A stretch of 64,000 bases of DNA, taken from contig NZ_LN909046.1 in the NCBI RefSeq assembly GCF_001486585.1, positions 1,426,001 to 1,490,000 on the forward strand, written 5' to 3'. Source of the stretch: Paenibacillus senegalimassiliensis. GTDB lineage: Bacteria > Bacillota > Bacilli > Paenibacillales > Paenibacillaceae. Of this stretch, positions 1-9,448 are shown piece after piece (position 1 is the first letter of the stretch; the number at the start of each line of letters is the position of its first letter). A model generated the notes under the pieces. That model did no database searches. It saw only the letters and a list, made by a program, of their open reading frames with translations, and had not been told where the DNA came from. Made by a program: the position numbers and the translations under genes.

Positions 1-743
1 ACTGAAGGTGCTGGCGGAGCTGCCGTTGCCGCTGCTTCTAAAGACGCGCTTTCCGTTGTAGATCCGCTGATCAAACTATGGACCATTTCTTTGGAAAACT
101 TCACAGTGAGCAACTGCATAATAGTCGAATCAATTAAGTCTCCAATGGTCAAGCGGAAAGATATCTTGATCAAGGGATCCGCTTCCGGCAAGCTGCCAAG
201 TCCATGTCCACTCGTCATATTGAGAATATCGATACCAGGCGGCGAGATATTAACAAACCGATTGAAGATAGTCGACATCGAGGTTGCTGATGAACCCATC
301 ATCTGGTTCATGGCCTCTTGAACAGCACTGATATGGATTTCATTTAATTCCTCATTCGCCGGATTACCTTCTCCACCCAGCATCAAATCAGCAATAACTT
401 GAGCATCGCGGGTCTTGATGACCAGAGAGTTCATCCCTTCAAAACCATCAACATACTCGACGTGAATAGCTACATGCGGCTTTGGAAATTCGGCTTCGAA
501 CTGGGCTCGCGTAATGACTGATACCTTCGGGGTCGTAATGTCCACTTTCTTATTCAGCAGTGTAGACAACGCAGTTGCTGCGCTACCGAACGTGATATTG
601 CCGATTTCCCCAAGAGCATCCTGCTCCAGTGGCGACAATACATCATCAACCGTCGGTTCCGCTGGCGCTGAATCAGATTCCTGATTAGCCTGCTTCAGCA
701 GGGCATCGATCTCTTCTTGGGACAAATAATCTTTACTCGTCAA
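1..743 (-). CDS. fliY: Flagellar motor switch phosphatase FliY (partial, N-terminal about 247 residues)
   Basis: The open frame runs off the left edge of the window, so the C-terminus is missing. It begins with a FliM/FliN-type EIDALL motif and continues with a CheC-like phosphatase region (GEIGNITFGSAAT, then a second ALEA-type helix with NQMMGSSATSMS). In Bacillus-type bacteria FliY is a C-ring component that also dephosphorylates CheY-P. The chosen start is a TTG at 743: AAGGAG lies nine bases upstream, inside the end of fliM, and the two genes overlap by 11 bp, which suggests translational coupling. The identity is clear from the motifs and the position after fliM. The truncation is only the window boundary. 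Confidence 0.93.
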   Translation of the reverse strand, partial: MTSKDYLSQEEIDALLKQANQESDSAPAEPTVDDVLSPLEQDALGEIGNITFGSAATALSTLLNKKVDITTPKVSVITRAQFEAEFPKPHVAIHVEYVDGFEGMNSLVIKTRDAQVIADLMLGGEGNPANEELNEIHISAVQEAMNQMMGSSATSMSTIFNRFVNISPPGIDILNMTSGHGLGSLPEADPLIKISFRLTIGDLIDSTIMQLLTVKFSKEMVHSLISGSTTESASLEAAATAAPPAPS

Positions 744-1740
744 GTTCCTCAACTCCTTCGGTGACAATTTCGTCAATTTGCACAGCAACCCGGTCTTTTA
801 ACGTCCCCGGACTACCGATGTATTTAAGCCTGTCCCCAATCCGAATATGCAGCCCATCTTGTACCGGTTTGTTCAGCGAGATTACATCGCCTACGGAGAG
901 TCCCAGGAATTCGCGTATCGTGAGTTGTGACTCCCCTAGCTCCGCAATAATTGGCAACTGAGCTTTATGGACCCGATTGCGCAGCGCTTCAACCTCTTCG
1001 GGAACACGCGATTTCTTCTGTGATACAAACCAATGGTGAACCGAAAGCTTCGGCATAATAGGTTCGATAACAACATGTGGAATACAGAGATTGATCATCC
1101 CGGTCGTATCGCCTATCTTGGTGCTTAAGGAAATAAGTGCAATCGTCTCATTAGGTGAAACAATCTGCATAAACTGCGGGTTTGTCTCAAGCCCTTCCAT
1201 CCTCGGACTAATGTCTATGATGGTTTTCCAGGCTTCTTGCAAGCTTTCAAAGGCTCGGCTGAAAATGCGTTCCATGATAATCGTTTCAATCTCTGTCAGC
1301 GCTCCAAACTTGGAAGGTGCTGTTCCCAGCCCACCCAGCAGCCTGTCAAGCATGGCGTAGGCAACGTTGGGGTGAACCTCCAACACCATTCTCCCCTCCA
1401 ACGGCTCCGCCTCAAAAATGTTCAGAATCGTCATTTTGGGAATAGAACGGATAAACTCATCATAAGGAAGCTGCTCTACCTGAACCACACTAATCTGAAC
1501 AAACGTGCGAAGCTGGGCCGAAAAATAGGTGGTGAGATAACGGGCAAAATTCTCATGAATCCGGGTCAAGCTCCGAATATGATCCTTGGAAAATCTCACG
1601 GCTCGTTTAAAATCATAAGCCCGGATTTTCTTCTGCGTTTCTTCCTTCTTCAGTTCCTCGGCATCCATCTCTCCGGATGACAGCGCGGCAAGCAGTGCGT
1701 CAATCTCATTCTGCGATAATACATCAACCAACCATCTCAC
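733..1740 (-). CDS. fliM: Flagellar motor switch protein FliM
   Basis: 335 residues, close to the family length. The N-terminus has the CheY-P binding EIDALL motif (SQNEIDALLAAL). The middle domain carries the GG(L/M)G-type signature region (LDRLLGGLGTAPSKF) that contacts FliG, and the C-terminal third is the SpoA/FliN-like domain (GDVISLNKPVQDGLHIRIGD). It builds the cytoplasmic C-ring that sets rotation direction. It sits between fliL and fliY in the standard fla/che order. An ATG at 1740 follows AAGGGGG closely. A TTG three codons downstream has more usual spacing and gives the common MVDVLSQ start, so the true start may be 1731. Confidence 0.97.
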   Translation of the reverse strand: MRWLVDVLSQNEIDALLAALSSGEMDAEELKKEETQKKIRAYDFKRAVRFSKDHIRSLTRIHENFARYLTTYFSAQLRTFVQISVVQVEQLPYDEFIRSIPKMTILNIFEAEPLEGRMVLEVHPNVAYAMLDRLLGGLGTAPSKFGALTEIETIIMERIFSRAFESLQEAWKTIIDISPRMEGLETNPQFMQIVSPNETIALISLSTKIGDTTGMINLCIPHVVIEPIMPKLSVHHWFVSQKKSRVPEEVEALRNRVHKAQLPIIAELGESQLTIREFLGLSVGDVISLNKPVQDGLHIRIGDRLKYIGSPGTLKDRVAVQIDEIVTEGVEELDE

Positions 1741-1779
1741 CCCCTTGGAAAAACTCGTATTCGGTCGATATTAGTAGAT

Positions 1780-2259
1780 TCAAATTCTAGTCATAATAAA
1801 GTTGGTAATATCGATCTGAATCAAATTCCCTTCCGGCAACGATTTGTTGATCAGGTTGAGTAGCTTGGTACTCAGATTGTCTTTCCCTAATGCCCCAGTC
1901 AGTTCCTCCGGCTTGGTGTCAGCCAACGTCTTAATGATAATTGGCTTAATCTTGTAATCCTTAATTTTGTCAAAGGATTCCTTGGAGATCTCGTTATCCA
2001 ACTGGAAGGCAAAATTCATGACTACCACGTAATTCGGATCTGACAAGTTTGTCTTGATATCATCGATTGTTGCTGTCACTAATACAATCTCATCCGCTGA
2101 TAACTGTCTAGTTTGCGCTACACTGTTAACAGCACTTCTCACTTCTGTGCCGGGCTCAGGTTTGTTCATTTGATTCACCAGCAAGAAGGCAGCCAGTACG
2201 ATCAGGGTGACAGCCAGCAAAATCGTCATCAGCCAAGGCAGCATTTTCTTCATGACCAT
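1780..2259 (-). CDS. fliL: Flagellar basal body-associated protein FliL
   Basis: 159 residues with a single N-terminal transmembrane helix (about residues 8-29) followed by an extracytoplasmic domain, the normal FliL layout. FliL surrounds the stator ring and supports torque and switching. It overlaps the 3' end of swrD by 10 bp and precedes fliM, matching Bacillus operon order. The second Met (MKKML, position 2253) is an equally plausible start. Sequence conservation in this family is low, so the call rests on topology plus context. Confidence 0.92.
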   Translation of the reverse strand: MVMKKMLPWLMTILLAVTLIVLAAFLLVNQMNKPEPGTEVRSAVNSVAQTRQLSADEIVLVTATIDDIKTNLSDPNYVVVMNFAFQLDNEISKESFDKIKDYKIKPIIIKTLADTKPEELTGALGKDNLSTKLLNLINKSLPEGNLIQIDITNFIMTRI

Positions 2260-2474
2260 TCCTCCGTTTGTTGCACTTTAATAGTTGCTGCGTGGATGCC
2301 GATTTCCTGGTAATATTCCTTGACCATCGCAATCACATCGGCCGCCTTCTCCAGCACAATAATACGCTTGCCCGTTACAAGGGTGACGTATGTATCCGGT
2401 GTTTCTTCCACCGTTTCAATCATTATTGCATTAAGCCACAACTGTGAACCGTTCAAGCGCGTTACAGAAATCAT
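2250..2474 (-). CDS. swrD: FlbD/SwrD family flagellar protein
   Basis: 74 residues, starting MISVTRLNGSQ, a typical FlbD-family opening. The body is a small beta-rich domain (TYVTLVTGKRIIVLEKAADVI). In B. subtilis the homologous swrD lies between flgE and fliL and is needed for flagellar power during swarming. The same position here supports the call. An AGGAGGG-type ribosome site precedes the ATG. The charged C-terminal tail is short. Confidence 0.9.
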   Translation of the reverse strand: MISVTRLNGSQLWLNAIMIETVEETPDTYVTLVTGKRIIVLEKAADVIAMVKEYYQEIGIHAATIKVQQTEEWS

Positions 2475-2550
2475 GATTTCCCTCCTGAGTGATCATGGGA
2501 CCGGATAAGCAGCCCGGGAAGAACGGGTCCCTCCCAGGCTACCCACTAGC

Positions 2551-3375
2551 TTATCGTTTCAGGTTAACGACTTCCTGTAGAACTTCGTCAGACGTAGTGA
2601 TAATCCGCGAGTTGGCCTGGAAGCCACGTTGAGCCACGATCATCTCGGTGAACTCCCCAGTGAGGTCAACGTTGGACATTTCCAACTGACCGGATACGAC
2701 AGCGCCCGTTCCCTCTTCAGCATTATTAGGGTTGGTGTATTCAAGCTCCCCTTCTGCAATAGCATTCAAAGAAACACGGTAGAGGTTGCCACCAATCTTT
2801 TCAAGCCCCTCGGGATTCGTCACTCTGGCTATGCCAAGTTGGTCACCCTGCTCAGTCGCTCCTGCAGCTGTCTTCAACATAAAAAATCCATCAGAAGCAA
2901 TCGTAAAAGCCGTGGTTTCTTCAAAATCAATGGGTTCAAGTACGTCTCCACCGGCATTACAAACTAGCAGCCCGTCTGACGTAACCAATTGACCTAATGC
3001 GTCCAAATGGAAATCCCCTGCCCGTGTCAGGAACGGAACTTCTTGATCTGCAGTCAGCTTCACCAGGAAAAATCCGTCCCCATCAATACGCAAATCCAGC
3101 GGATTGTTGGTTGTCATGGCACTACCGCCGGTGTGAAGCGTGTCGATTGAACCGATGGATACACCCAATCCCACTTGCTTCGCATTAACACCACCGGATT
3201 CACCATCAACGGGAGCCGTAACTCCGGAAATCGTTTGGCTCATAATATCCTTAAACATCACTCGCCCAGCCTTAAAACCAACTGTATTTACGTTAGCGAT
3301 ATTGTTACCGATAACGTCAAGCTTGGTTTGAAAGCCGCGCATTCCGGATACGCCAGAATACATAGATCTTAACAT
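2551..3375 (-). CDS. flgE: Flagellar hook protein FlgE (FlgG-like)
   Basis: 274 residues with the classic rod/hook family N-terminal motif (MLRSMYSGVSGMRGFQ, then NNIANVNTVGFKAGR) and C-terminal flg_bbr_C motif (VDLTGEFTEMIVAQRGFQANSRIITTSDE). The central FlgE/F/G-like domain is short, as in the Bacillus hook protein that older annotations call FlgG. It polymerises into the hook outside the cell on a scaffold capped by FlgD. Its place after flgD and before swrD supports the hook role rather than the distal rod. A GAGGAGG-like site precedes the ATG. Confidence 0.94.
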   Translation of the reverse strand: MLRSMYSGVSGMRGFQTKLDVIGNNIANVNTVGFKAGRVMFKDIMSQTISGVTAPVDGESGGVNAKQVGLGVSIGSIDTLHTGGSAMTTNNPLDLRIDGDGFFLVKLTADQEVPFLTRAGDFHLDALGQLVTSDGLLVCNAGGDVLEPIDFEETTAFTIASDGFFMLKTAAGATEQGDQLGIARVTNPEGLEKIGGNLYRVSLNAIAEGELEYTNPNNAEEGTGAVVSGQLEMSNVDLTGEFTEMIVAQRGFQANSRIITTSDEVLQEVVNLKR

Positions 3376-3467
3376 TCTTTCATCCTCCTCTTTGATTGTC
3401 TTGCTCTGAAGCCGCTTCAGTCGATCCGCGGTCTTCCTGGCTTCCGTACCCGGTCCAGCCAGTCTAG

Positions 3468-3851
3468 TTAGGCAATAATTACTGCGCTATCAATTTGCGT
3501 GAATACATTATCTTTCATGCTGCTGCCATCCATTGCAGTCACAACCGTACGGTTATCCACATTCACAATTAGGGCCATATCCTTCATCAGGATTAGCGAG
3601 TCCTTCGCCCCTTTGGCCGCCGCACTGTCAATGGCTGAACCGATTTGATGAAGCTGCTCCGGCTTCAATTCAATCCCCCGCTGCTCCAATCGTTTGACCG
3701 CATGACTGCTAAAATGCACTAGTTGATCCTGCAGCATATCCTTAAAGGATGCTGTTTGAGGGGTATTCGCTTGAACCGCTTTGCTCTGTTGCAAGTTGCC
3801 GGGTTGCAGTCTACCCGCATAGAACTGTCCAACCTTTATGGGGACATTCAT
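3468..3851 (-). CDS. TIGR02530-type flagellar operon protein
   Basis: 127 residues, found between flgD and flgE in many Bacillales. The conserved core is HFSSHAVKRLEQRGIEL followed by ILMKDMALIVNVDNRTVVTAMDG, a family signature of 'flagellar operon protein' TIGR02530. Its biochemical role is unclear; from its position it probably assists hook assembly. The start overlaps the flgD stop by four bases, so the two are likely translationally coupled. No membrane segment or signal peptide is visible. Confidence 0.88.
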   Translation of the reverse strand: MNVPIKVGQFYAGRLQPGNLQQSKAVQANTPQTASFKDMLQDQLVHFSSHAVKRLEQRGIELKPEQLHQIGSAIDSAAAKGAKDSLILMKDMALIVNVDNRTVVTAMDGSSMKDNVFTQIDSAVIIA

Positions 3852-4345
3852 GACGGATCAACTCCTTGCTCTGTCTCTTCCTCAACAGGCACTGAAACTT
3901 GTTCAATCTGCGAGACTTCCAGCTCTCTGGCTCCGATTTTGACATAATGAACACCACTGCGTACAACGATGGAATCCACAATGCCACTATCCCTCTCCTG
4001 AATGACTTCAGGCTGACCAGTAACCACATCATAATTACCTGTTTTCGTTTGGCTAATCCAGGTTACTTCTTTGCCAATCAAGCCTGATGTATTCCCCAAG
4101 GATTCGCCCATCTTGCTGATCTGATCAGAAATGTTGGTCAGTTGCTCTACTGAAGTAAACTGAGCCATCTGGGCAACCATTTGTGTATTATCCATAGGTG
4201 ATAGCGGATCCTGATTTTGCATTTGAGCCATCATCAGCTTCAAGAAAGCGTCCTTGCCTAGCTCATTGCTTTTTTTACTTGCTTTTTCTACATTCGCTTG
4301 CGAGTAATTCGGCCACATTACAGAGGATGTATACGTATCTGCCAT
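3848..4345 (-). CDS. flgD: Flagellar hook-capping protein FlgD
   Basis: 165 residues. The N-terminal FlgD signature is present (LGKDAFLKLMMAQMQNQDPLSPMDN...QMAQFTSVEQLTN), followed by a short Tudor-like tail (GLIGKEVTW...DSIVVRSGVHYVKIG). FlgD caps the growing hook and lets FlgE subunits add. The protein is shorter than enteric FlgD, as is usual in Bacillales. It lies downstream of fliK and overlaps the next gene by four bases. A strong AAGGAGG site precedes the ATG. Confidence 0.95.
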   Translation of the reverse strand: MADTYTSSVMWPNYSQANVEKASKKSNELGKDAFLKLMMAQMQNQDPLSPMDNTQMVAQMAQFTSVEQLTNISDQISKMGESLGNTSGLIGKEVTWISQTKTGNYDVVTGQPEVIQERDSGIVDSIVVRSGVHYVKIGARELEVSQIEQVSVPVEEETEQGVDPS

Positions 4346-4369
4346 GAAATTACCTCCTTTCCGCCTAAT

Positions 4370-5791
4370 TTAAGCTCTGGCTACAAAGGAACTACCGTAA
4401 TCCTGCTCCTTGGCCTTCACTTCAGCTATCCATTCATTCCACTCTTCATTAAGATCGTGGATAGTCAGAAGATCATCTTCCGCCAGTTGTCTGCGTTTCT
4501 CAGCTTGCTTCTGCCCTGTACCATTCCCGGATTGACGTCCATCATCATGATACATATGGGAGGACAATGCTGTATTCTGCGTAACTTCCAATTTGCTGAC
4601 TTGCAGCCCTTGCGATTGGAGCGCAGCTCTTAATTGCGACATTTGTTGCTCCAGAGATTCCTTGGCGAAGGCATGTTCCGTTACGAATTGAGCCGTTAAC
4701 AGCCCGTTTTGCATCGTAATTTTCACATCAACTTGGCCCAAATGTTCCGGATACAGCGAAATTCTCGCCTCTGAAACACCTTGCAATTTGACGATCTCCA
4801 GTTTGTTGACCAGGAAACCACTCATTTCTTTGCCAAAGTTCTCAACTGGCACTGGCTTAGCTACTTGCTTCAAGGCAGCAACACCATGATCTCTCAAGGC
4901 TAACTGTCCGGCGGTCACGATATTCCCCGTTTCCAGACTTGTATCCGGCTCTCCACCTTGACCATCGCTTACCGAGTCTGCCGAAGCTGCTGACGTTCCA
5001 ATTACTTGAGCAAATTTAGCTGTCGAAACATCCGATGCTTGTTGTCCTTGCTGCAATGGAACTGATAGGTTACCGTTCTTCAGCCCCTTGGAATGTTCTC
5101 CTGAGTTGCCTTGCCCACCAGCCGTAGCTCCTGACCCGGCGACTACCTTGGCTTGTGTAGTTAAGTTCGTTAATTCAGCACCTTTGAGGTTCAGGGTCTT
5201 GGAATCTGACGCATCTGGCAGATCATTAAGCAGGCTTTGCAACGTCTGCAACATCATCTTGACCTGATGCTGATTCTCCGTACCAGAAGCCGACTCGCTT
5301 GACGACAGTAATTGAACCAATGCATCCTGCACGGCAAAACGTATCGTTTCCGCGTGCTGCGCCAATACCGGCAGAGCATGTGCCTCTTGATTTCCGTTGT
5401 CTGCAGTTCCGGCATTCCCCGGCAGAACTAACGTTTGGAGAGATTGCAGCCAGCCCTGGAGAACAGATAACAACGTGGAATCATTTTGCAAGGCCTCATC
5501 AAGCTTGGGCAGATCCTGCAGGAGATTTTCAAGTGCTGCATTTAGCTCAGCATCAGTCCCCTCAGCCTCTGCACCTTCCGCCAAACCTGTCAAACCGACC
5601 AAAGCCAGCAGGGACATCGAGGTCTGACCTTCCTGTGACTTTGCATCACCCATCAGCATAGAAATAAGCTTCTGATCAAAGGAAGCGCCGCTACTTTGAC
5701 TTGCTTCTGCTTTACCACTGGCTCCGTACCACAAAGCATTTGTCGTCGTCTTACCCGTAGTTACATTCGTAATTGCTTGACTCATTTTCAT
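4370..5791 (-). CDS. fliK: Flagellar hook-length control protein FliK
   Basis: About 473 residues. The long N-terminal two thirds is low-complexity, rich in Ala, Gln, Leu and Ser. The C-terminal Flg_hook domain (about residues 340-420) is recognisable from LRISLYPEHLGQVDVKITMQNG and LRAALQSQGLQVSKLEV. FliK is the secreted ruler that measures the hook and switches export specificity. ATG 5791 follows AGGAGG by about five bases. A GTG at 5797 and an ATG at 5785 are alternatives. Its position between ylxF and flgD is standard. Confidence 0.94.
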   Translation of the reverse strand: MKMSQAITNVTTGKTTTNALWYGASGKAEASQSSGASFDQKLISMLMGDAKSQEGQTSMSLLALVGLTGLAEGAEAEGTDAELNAALENLLQDLPKLDEALQNDSTLLSVLQGWLQSLQTLVLPGNAGTADNGNQEAHALPVLAQHAETIRFAVQDALVQLLSSSESASGTENQHQVKMMLQTLQSLLNDLPDASDSKTLNLKGAELTNLTTQAKVVAGSGATAGGQGNSGEHSKGLKNGNLSVPLQQGQQASDVSTAKFAQVIGTSAASADSVSDGQGGEPDTSLETGNIVTAGQLALRDHGVAALKQVAKPVPVENFGKEMSGFLVNKLEIVKLQGVSEARISLYPEHLGQVDVKITMQNGLLTAQFVTEHAFAKESLEQQMSQLRAALQSQGLQVSKLEVTQNTALSSHMYHDDGRQSGNGTGQKQAEKRRQLAEDDLLTIHDLNEEWNEWIAEVKAKEQDYGSSFVARA

Positions 5792-5828
5792 TTTCACCTC
5801 CTTTCAAGCAAAGATGGTTATAGCACCC

Positions 5829-6785
5829 TTATTTCGAGACAAGTTGATTCAAGATTTTCACAGAAGTTTTTTCATCCGCCTTCGTCATTTCGGCCAATAT
5901 ATCCGACCGCGCCGAGCTGTTCACCGACTTCATGATTCTCAGACCTTTATCCGGGCTTATTTTGTAGGTCTGTAACACAAGCTTTGCGGCCTCGGCGGCC
6001 GGCATAGCTGAGAAGGTTTGGCTTAGCTCCGTATCATCCAACGCCGTTCCCGTAGTTGACGAAGCCTGATCGGTCTCTGCTTCTTTCTTCAATCTCGATT
6101 GCAGAGCAGCAATGGCCAAATCGTCTGCCTCTTTGACATCTTTCAATTTAATTGAAATGTCGGCTGCTTTTTGCGGATTCATCTTCTCTAAGATGGCCAC
6201 CTTGCCCTCATTATTCATGGCATTAAGCATTTGCACCGTTTCTTCCGTAGTTAACTTATCGAAGATAGCCGCCGCTTTGCTAGGGCTCATCCCTGAGTAT
6301 AACTGTGCTAGCTTCTTGACTTCCTTCTGGTAAGCCTCTGCTTCTGCCTTCTCTTCCTCTACCTGCTTCTGCACCTGCGCAGCCGCAAGCTGTTCTTCCA
6401 GTTCTTTCACCTTTGCTTGCTGGGCCTCGGCTTGCTGAGCCGCAGTTTGCAAATCCGTATCCTGCTTAGCCACTTGCTCCTGGAGCTGCTTTACCGCAGC
6501 ATCTATACTCTTCTGCTGCTCTTTCAATTCCTTTTCCTTATCTGCGGCCAGCTTCTGCTCCTGCTCGTCTTCCGTTCGCTCCGGGTCCGGAACGAAGTCC
6601 CTTACGACAGGAATGGCATCGGCCCACCGGTACATCATGTTACGGAAATCCATATTAAATAAGGTGAGCATAACTCCCAGTAGTACAACCGTGAATAGAA
6701 TCGGCGTCGCAAAAAACAGAAAACGCGAAAATCCTCCGCCTGATTCTTCCAACTCCTCGTCCAGCTCCAGATCCGTTCTAGCCAT
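5829..6785 (-). CDS. ylxF: YlxF/MotE-like flagellar operon membrane protein
   Basis: 318 residues: an N-terminal transmembrane helix (about 22-45), a long Glu/Gln/Lys-rich coiled coil (about 75-160), then an MgtE_N-like helical domain (LYSGMSPSKAAAIFDKL...VAILEKMNPQKAADI). This architecture matches YlxF of the Bacillus fla operon, between fliJ and fliK, and resembles the MotE stator chaperone. Its exact role here is inferred. A second helical repeat (SAMPAAEAAKLVLQTY) lies near the C-terminus. AGGAGGGGG precedes the ATG. Confidence 0.88.
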   Translation of the reverse strand: MARTDLELDEELEESGGGFSRFLFFATPILFTVVLLGVMLTLFNMDFRNMMYRWADAIPVVRDFVPDPERTEDEQEQKLAADKEKELKEQQKSIDAAVKQLQEQVAKQDTDLQTAAQQAEAQQAKVKELEEQLAAAQVQKQVEEEKAEAEAYQKEVKKLAQLYSGMSPSKAAAIFDKLTTEETVQMLNAMNNEGKVAILEKMNPQKAADISIKLKDVKEADDLAIAALQSRLKKEAETDQASSTTGTALDDTELSQTFSAMPAAEAAKLVLQTYKISPDKGLRIMKSVNSSARSDILAEMTKADEKTSVKILNQLVSK

Positions 6786-6827
6786 TAATCCCCCTCCTTC
6801 GACAAGTCCATGTCAATCCCGCTATCC

Positions 6828-7271
6828 TTAACGGGCTCTCATGGCAAACCGGACAGTCGCCATCTCATCCAGCTCGTTTTGTTCCCGAAGAAGCAGTTCG
6901 TGCTGAAATTTGTCTTTGGCTTTTTCCTTCGCTTTTAGCCAAACCTTCTCATCCAACAGCTTGCCGTTCAATATAGTCTTTTTTTGCTCCACGTTTATTT
7001 CTGCCCTTCGGATATCCCCAAGCTTCCGCTCAATGGCCTGCTCCATGTACTCCATATAACGCTGTAATTCCTGGAGTTTGACCATCGGAGCTCTATTGGC
7101 CATCTCATATTGCAGCACCGCAGCGGTCTGTTCTTGCTCCTCCAGCAGTTGTTCGAGGGAACGTTGCTCAGATTGAAGCTGTCCTACCGCAGCAGAGAGC
7201 ATCCACTCAGCTTGCGTCTTCTCGTTTGATTTCAAATCCACAACTTTTTGATAGACATAACGGAACCTCAT
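6828..7271 (-). CDS. fliJ: Flagellar export chaperone FliJ
   Basis: 147 residues, almost entirely charged amphipathic helix predicted to form a coiled coil, with the FliJ opening FRYVYQKVVDLKSNEKTQAEW. FliJ couples the FliI ATPase ring to the FlhA export gate and escorts chaperones. It lies immediately after fliI in the usual order. The length is normal for the family. Identification combines the coiled-coil pattern, the N-terminal motif and context. Confidence 0.93.
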   Translation of the reverse strand: MRFRYVYQKVVDLKSNEKTQAEWMLSAAVGQLQSEQRSLEQLLEEQEQTAAVLQYEMANRAPMVKLQELQRYMEYMEQAIERKLGDIRRAEINVEQKKTILNGKLLDEKVWLKAKEKAKDKFQHELLLREQNELDEMATVRFAMRAR

Positions 7272-7281
7272 CCTTTAAGGG

Positions 7282-8598
7282 TCATCTCCTTGCAAATTCA
7301 GAAATTAAACGATCCTGTACTTCGGCAAGCGTTACCTTCTCATCTACCTTCTGCCTTGTGAACGCCCAAATGCTCTGGATATATCCAATGGCTTCATCAA
7401 TGTCTGCATTGGAGCCTGATTGATAGGCTCCGATATTAATCAAATCCTCGGAATCCTTGTATACCGCCATCAGTCTCTTCAAATTCTCCGCAGCATCATT
7501 TTGCTCGTCCGTCACGATATCCTTCATAACACGACTGATACTGGCTAGAATATCGATGGCAGGAAAATGGCCCTTGTTAGCAATGTTTCGGTTCAGCACG
7601 ATATGTCCATCCAGAATTCCGCGTACCGCATCGGCGATCGGCTCATTCATATCATCGCCGTCTACGAGAACCGTGTAGAAAGCGGTAATTGATCCTGATG
7701 GGCCTGTCCCCGCCCTCTCCATCAGCTTAGGTAAAGCTGCAAATACGGATGGGGTGTACCCACGCATTGCCGGAGGTTCACCAACGGCCAGTCCCACTTC
7801 ACGAAGCGCCATAGCGTACCGGGTGACGGAGTCCATCATCAACATGACATTCAATCCACGATCCCGAAAATATTCAGCAATGCTCGTTGCAATTAGCGCA
7901 CCCTTCATCCGAATCAAGGCTGGCTGGTCCGAAGTAGCTACGATGACCACTGAGCGTTCCAGTCCTTCCGGTCCCAAATCCCGCTCAATAAAGTCCAGCA
8001 CCTCACGTCCACGTTCCCCGACCAGGGCAATCACATTGACATCAGCCGCCGTATTGCGGGCAATCATCCCCATCAGGGTACTCTTCCCGACACCGGAACC
8101 GGCAAATATCCCTACGCGCTGACCCTTGCCGATGGTCAGCAGGCCGTCGATAGCCCGCACCCCGATACTGATAGGTTCAAGTACACGGGGACGATTCAAC
8201 GGATTGACCGGCTTACTGTAGGTCGAATGATGGCTCATTCTTGATGGCAACAATGACCCATCCAGGGGTTGCCCCAAGCCATCGAGCACCTTGCCAAGCA
8301 GTTCAGAGCCTACTTGTACAGTAAGCGGCTTACCCGTTCCTACAACATCACAGCCTGGGCCAATTGCTTGTAATTCCCCAAGGGGCATCAGCAACACCTT
8401 GTTATCACGAAAGCCGACAACTTCGGCTTGCAGTGGCTGTGAAGCCTTGCTGGGATAAATGTAGCAAAGCTCGCCTATGCTGGCATCCGGGCCTTCGGAT
8501 TCAACCATCAGTCCTATGACTTGCGTGACCTTGCCGTTAACCCTGACCGGATCAAGCTGCTTGAGATGATCGATATAACGTTCAGCGTTCATACTCAT
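7282..8598 (-). CDS. fliI: Flagellum-specific ATPase FliI
   Basis: About 438 residues from the chosen ATG. Walker A (FAGSGVGKST) and Walker B (LNVMLMMDSVTRYA) mark it as a member of the F1-beta/type III secretion ATPase family. It powers unfolding and export of flagellar substrates on the cytoplasmic face. The longer open frame (to 8715) is not used because it would overlap fliH by over 130 bp; ATG 8598 follows AAGGG and overlaps the fliH stop by 17 bp. It lies between fliH and fliJ. Confidence 0.96.
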   Translation of the reverse strand: MSMNAERYIDHLKQLDPVRVNGKVTQVIGLMVESEGPDASIGELCYIYPSKASQPLQAEVVGFRDNKVLLMPLGELQAIGPGCDVVGTGKPLTVQVGSELLGKVLDGLGQPLDGSLLPSRMSHHSTYSKPVNPLNRPRVLEPISIGVRAIDGLLTIGKGQRVGIFAGSGVGKSTLMGMIARNTAADVNVIALVGERGREVLDFIERDLGPEGLERSVVIVATSDQPALIRMKGALIATSIAEYFRDRGLNVMLMMDSVTRYAMALREVGLAVGEPPAMRGYTPSVFAALPKLMERAGTGPSGSITAFYTVLVDGDDMNEPIADAVRGILDGHIVLNRNIANKGHFPAIDILASISRVMKDIVTDEQNDAAENLKRLMAVYKDSEDLINIGAYQSGSNADIDEAIGYIQSIWAFTRQKVDEKVTLAEVQDRLISEFARR

Positions 8599-9448
8599 CG
8601 TTCCCTTGCCCCCGATCCTCCGACTGCAATGAAATGCGAAGCAACTCTTTCTTGATCTCCGCCAGTTGAGTATCGATTCGCGCGTCCACACTTCCAAACG
8701 ATGAGCGGATGACACAACCGCGATCCTTAACTGTAGGGTCTGGAAGAATTTGCAGCTCTGCCTGGGAGTCGATGGCCAAGGTTAATTCCTCACGCGCAGC
8801 TTGTACAAACGAGAAGTATCCCGGGGATACACATAACGCAATGACTCCCTGCTCTCTCTTCCGAGCCAGACTTTTTCGGATAAGCTCCAGAGTGTATTCC
8901 GGCTCCAGAGAGAGTTGCTTGTCGATAACCTTCTCGGCAATCGCGGAGCTCAAGTCAACCAAGAATGGCTCCGCTTCCTGAATAATACGATTCTTCTCAT
9001 CATAAGCATGCTCTAGGACTGTGCTAGCTTCACGCATCATTTCCTCAACCTTGGATCGCATCGCTTCCTCGGCTTGAACCTTGCCTTCTTCATAACCTTG
9101 ATTGAAGCCTTCCGCTTTCAGAGCTTCAATCATATCCTCATCCTGTTCACGGCGTTCTTGCCACCAAAGTTCGATTTGTTCCTTGGCCTCCGTCAATAAC
9201 TGTTCGGCCTTGTCCGAAGCCTCCCTGACCTGCTGTTCAGCAAAATCCTTGGCATCACTCAGCATCTGCCGCCTCGCTTGCTCTGCCTCAATATCTTCGG
9301 GAGAGGGAACAACTTCCTTCACCTGCTCGCGCTCGGCAGGAGAATCTGTCACTTCCTCCGCCGCAGGAGCAGCGTAAGACTTGGCTAAATCTAGTTGCTT
9401 CAATATTTCAACGGGAACATACTGCGACACCTTGATCAGGTTAGACAA
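8582..9448 (-). CDS. fliH: Flagellar assembly protein FliH
   Basis: About 289 residues. A Glu/Gln/Ala-rich coiled coil (about residues 40-150) precedes the FliH/HrpE-type C-terminal domain (SSAIAEKVIDKQLSLEPEYTLELIRKSLA...DRGCVIRSSFGSVDARIDTQLAEI). FliH is the stator-like negative regulator of FliI. GGAGGAG lies nine bases before a TTG at 9448, overlapping the fliG stop. An ATG at 9457 is in frame but sits directly against the ribosome site, so TTG is preferred. Confidence 0.92.
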   Translation of the reverse strand: MSNLIKVSQYVPVEILKQLDLAKSYAAPAAEEVTDSPAEREQVKEVVPSPEDIEAEQARRQMLSDAKDFAEQQVREASDKAEQLLTEAKEQIELWWQERREQDEDMIEALKAEGFNQGYEEGKVQAEEAMRSKVEEMMREASTVLEHAYDEKNRIIQEAEPFLVDLSSAIAEKVIDKQLSLEPEYTLELIRKSLARKREQGVIALCVSPGYFSFVQAAREELTLAIDSQAELQILPDPTVKDRGCVIRSSFGSVDARIDTQLAEIKKELLRISLQSEDRGQGNDEYER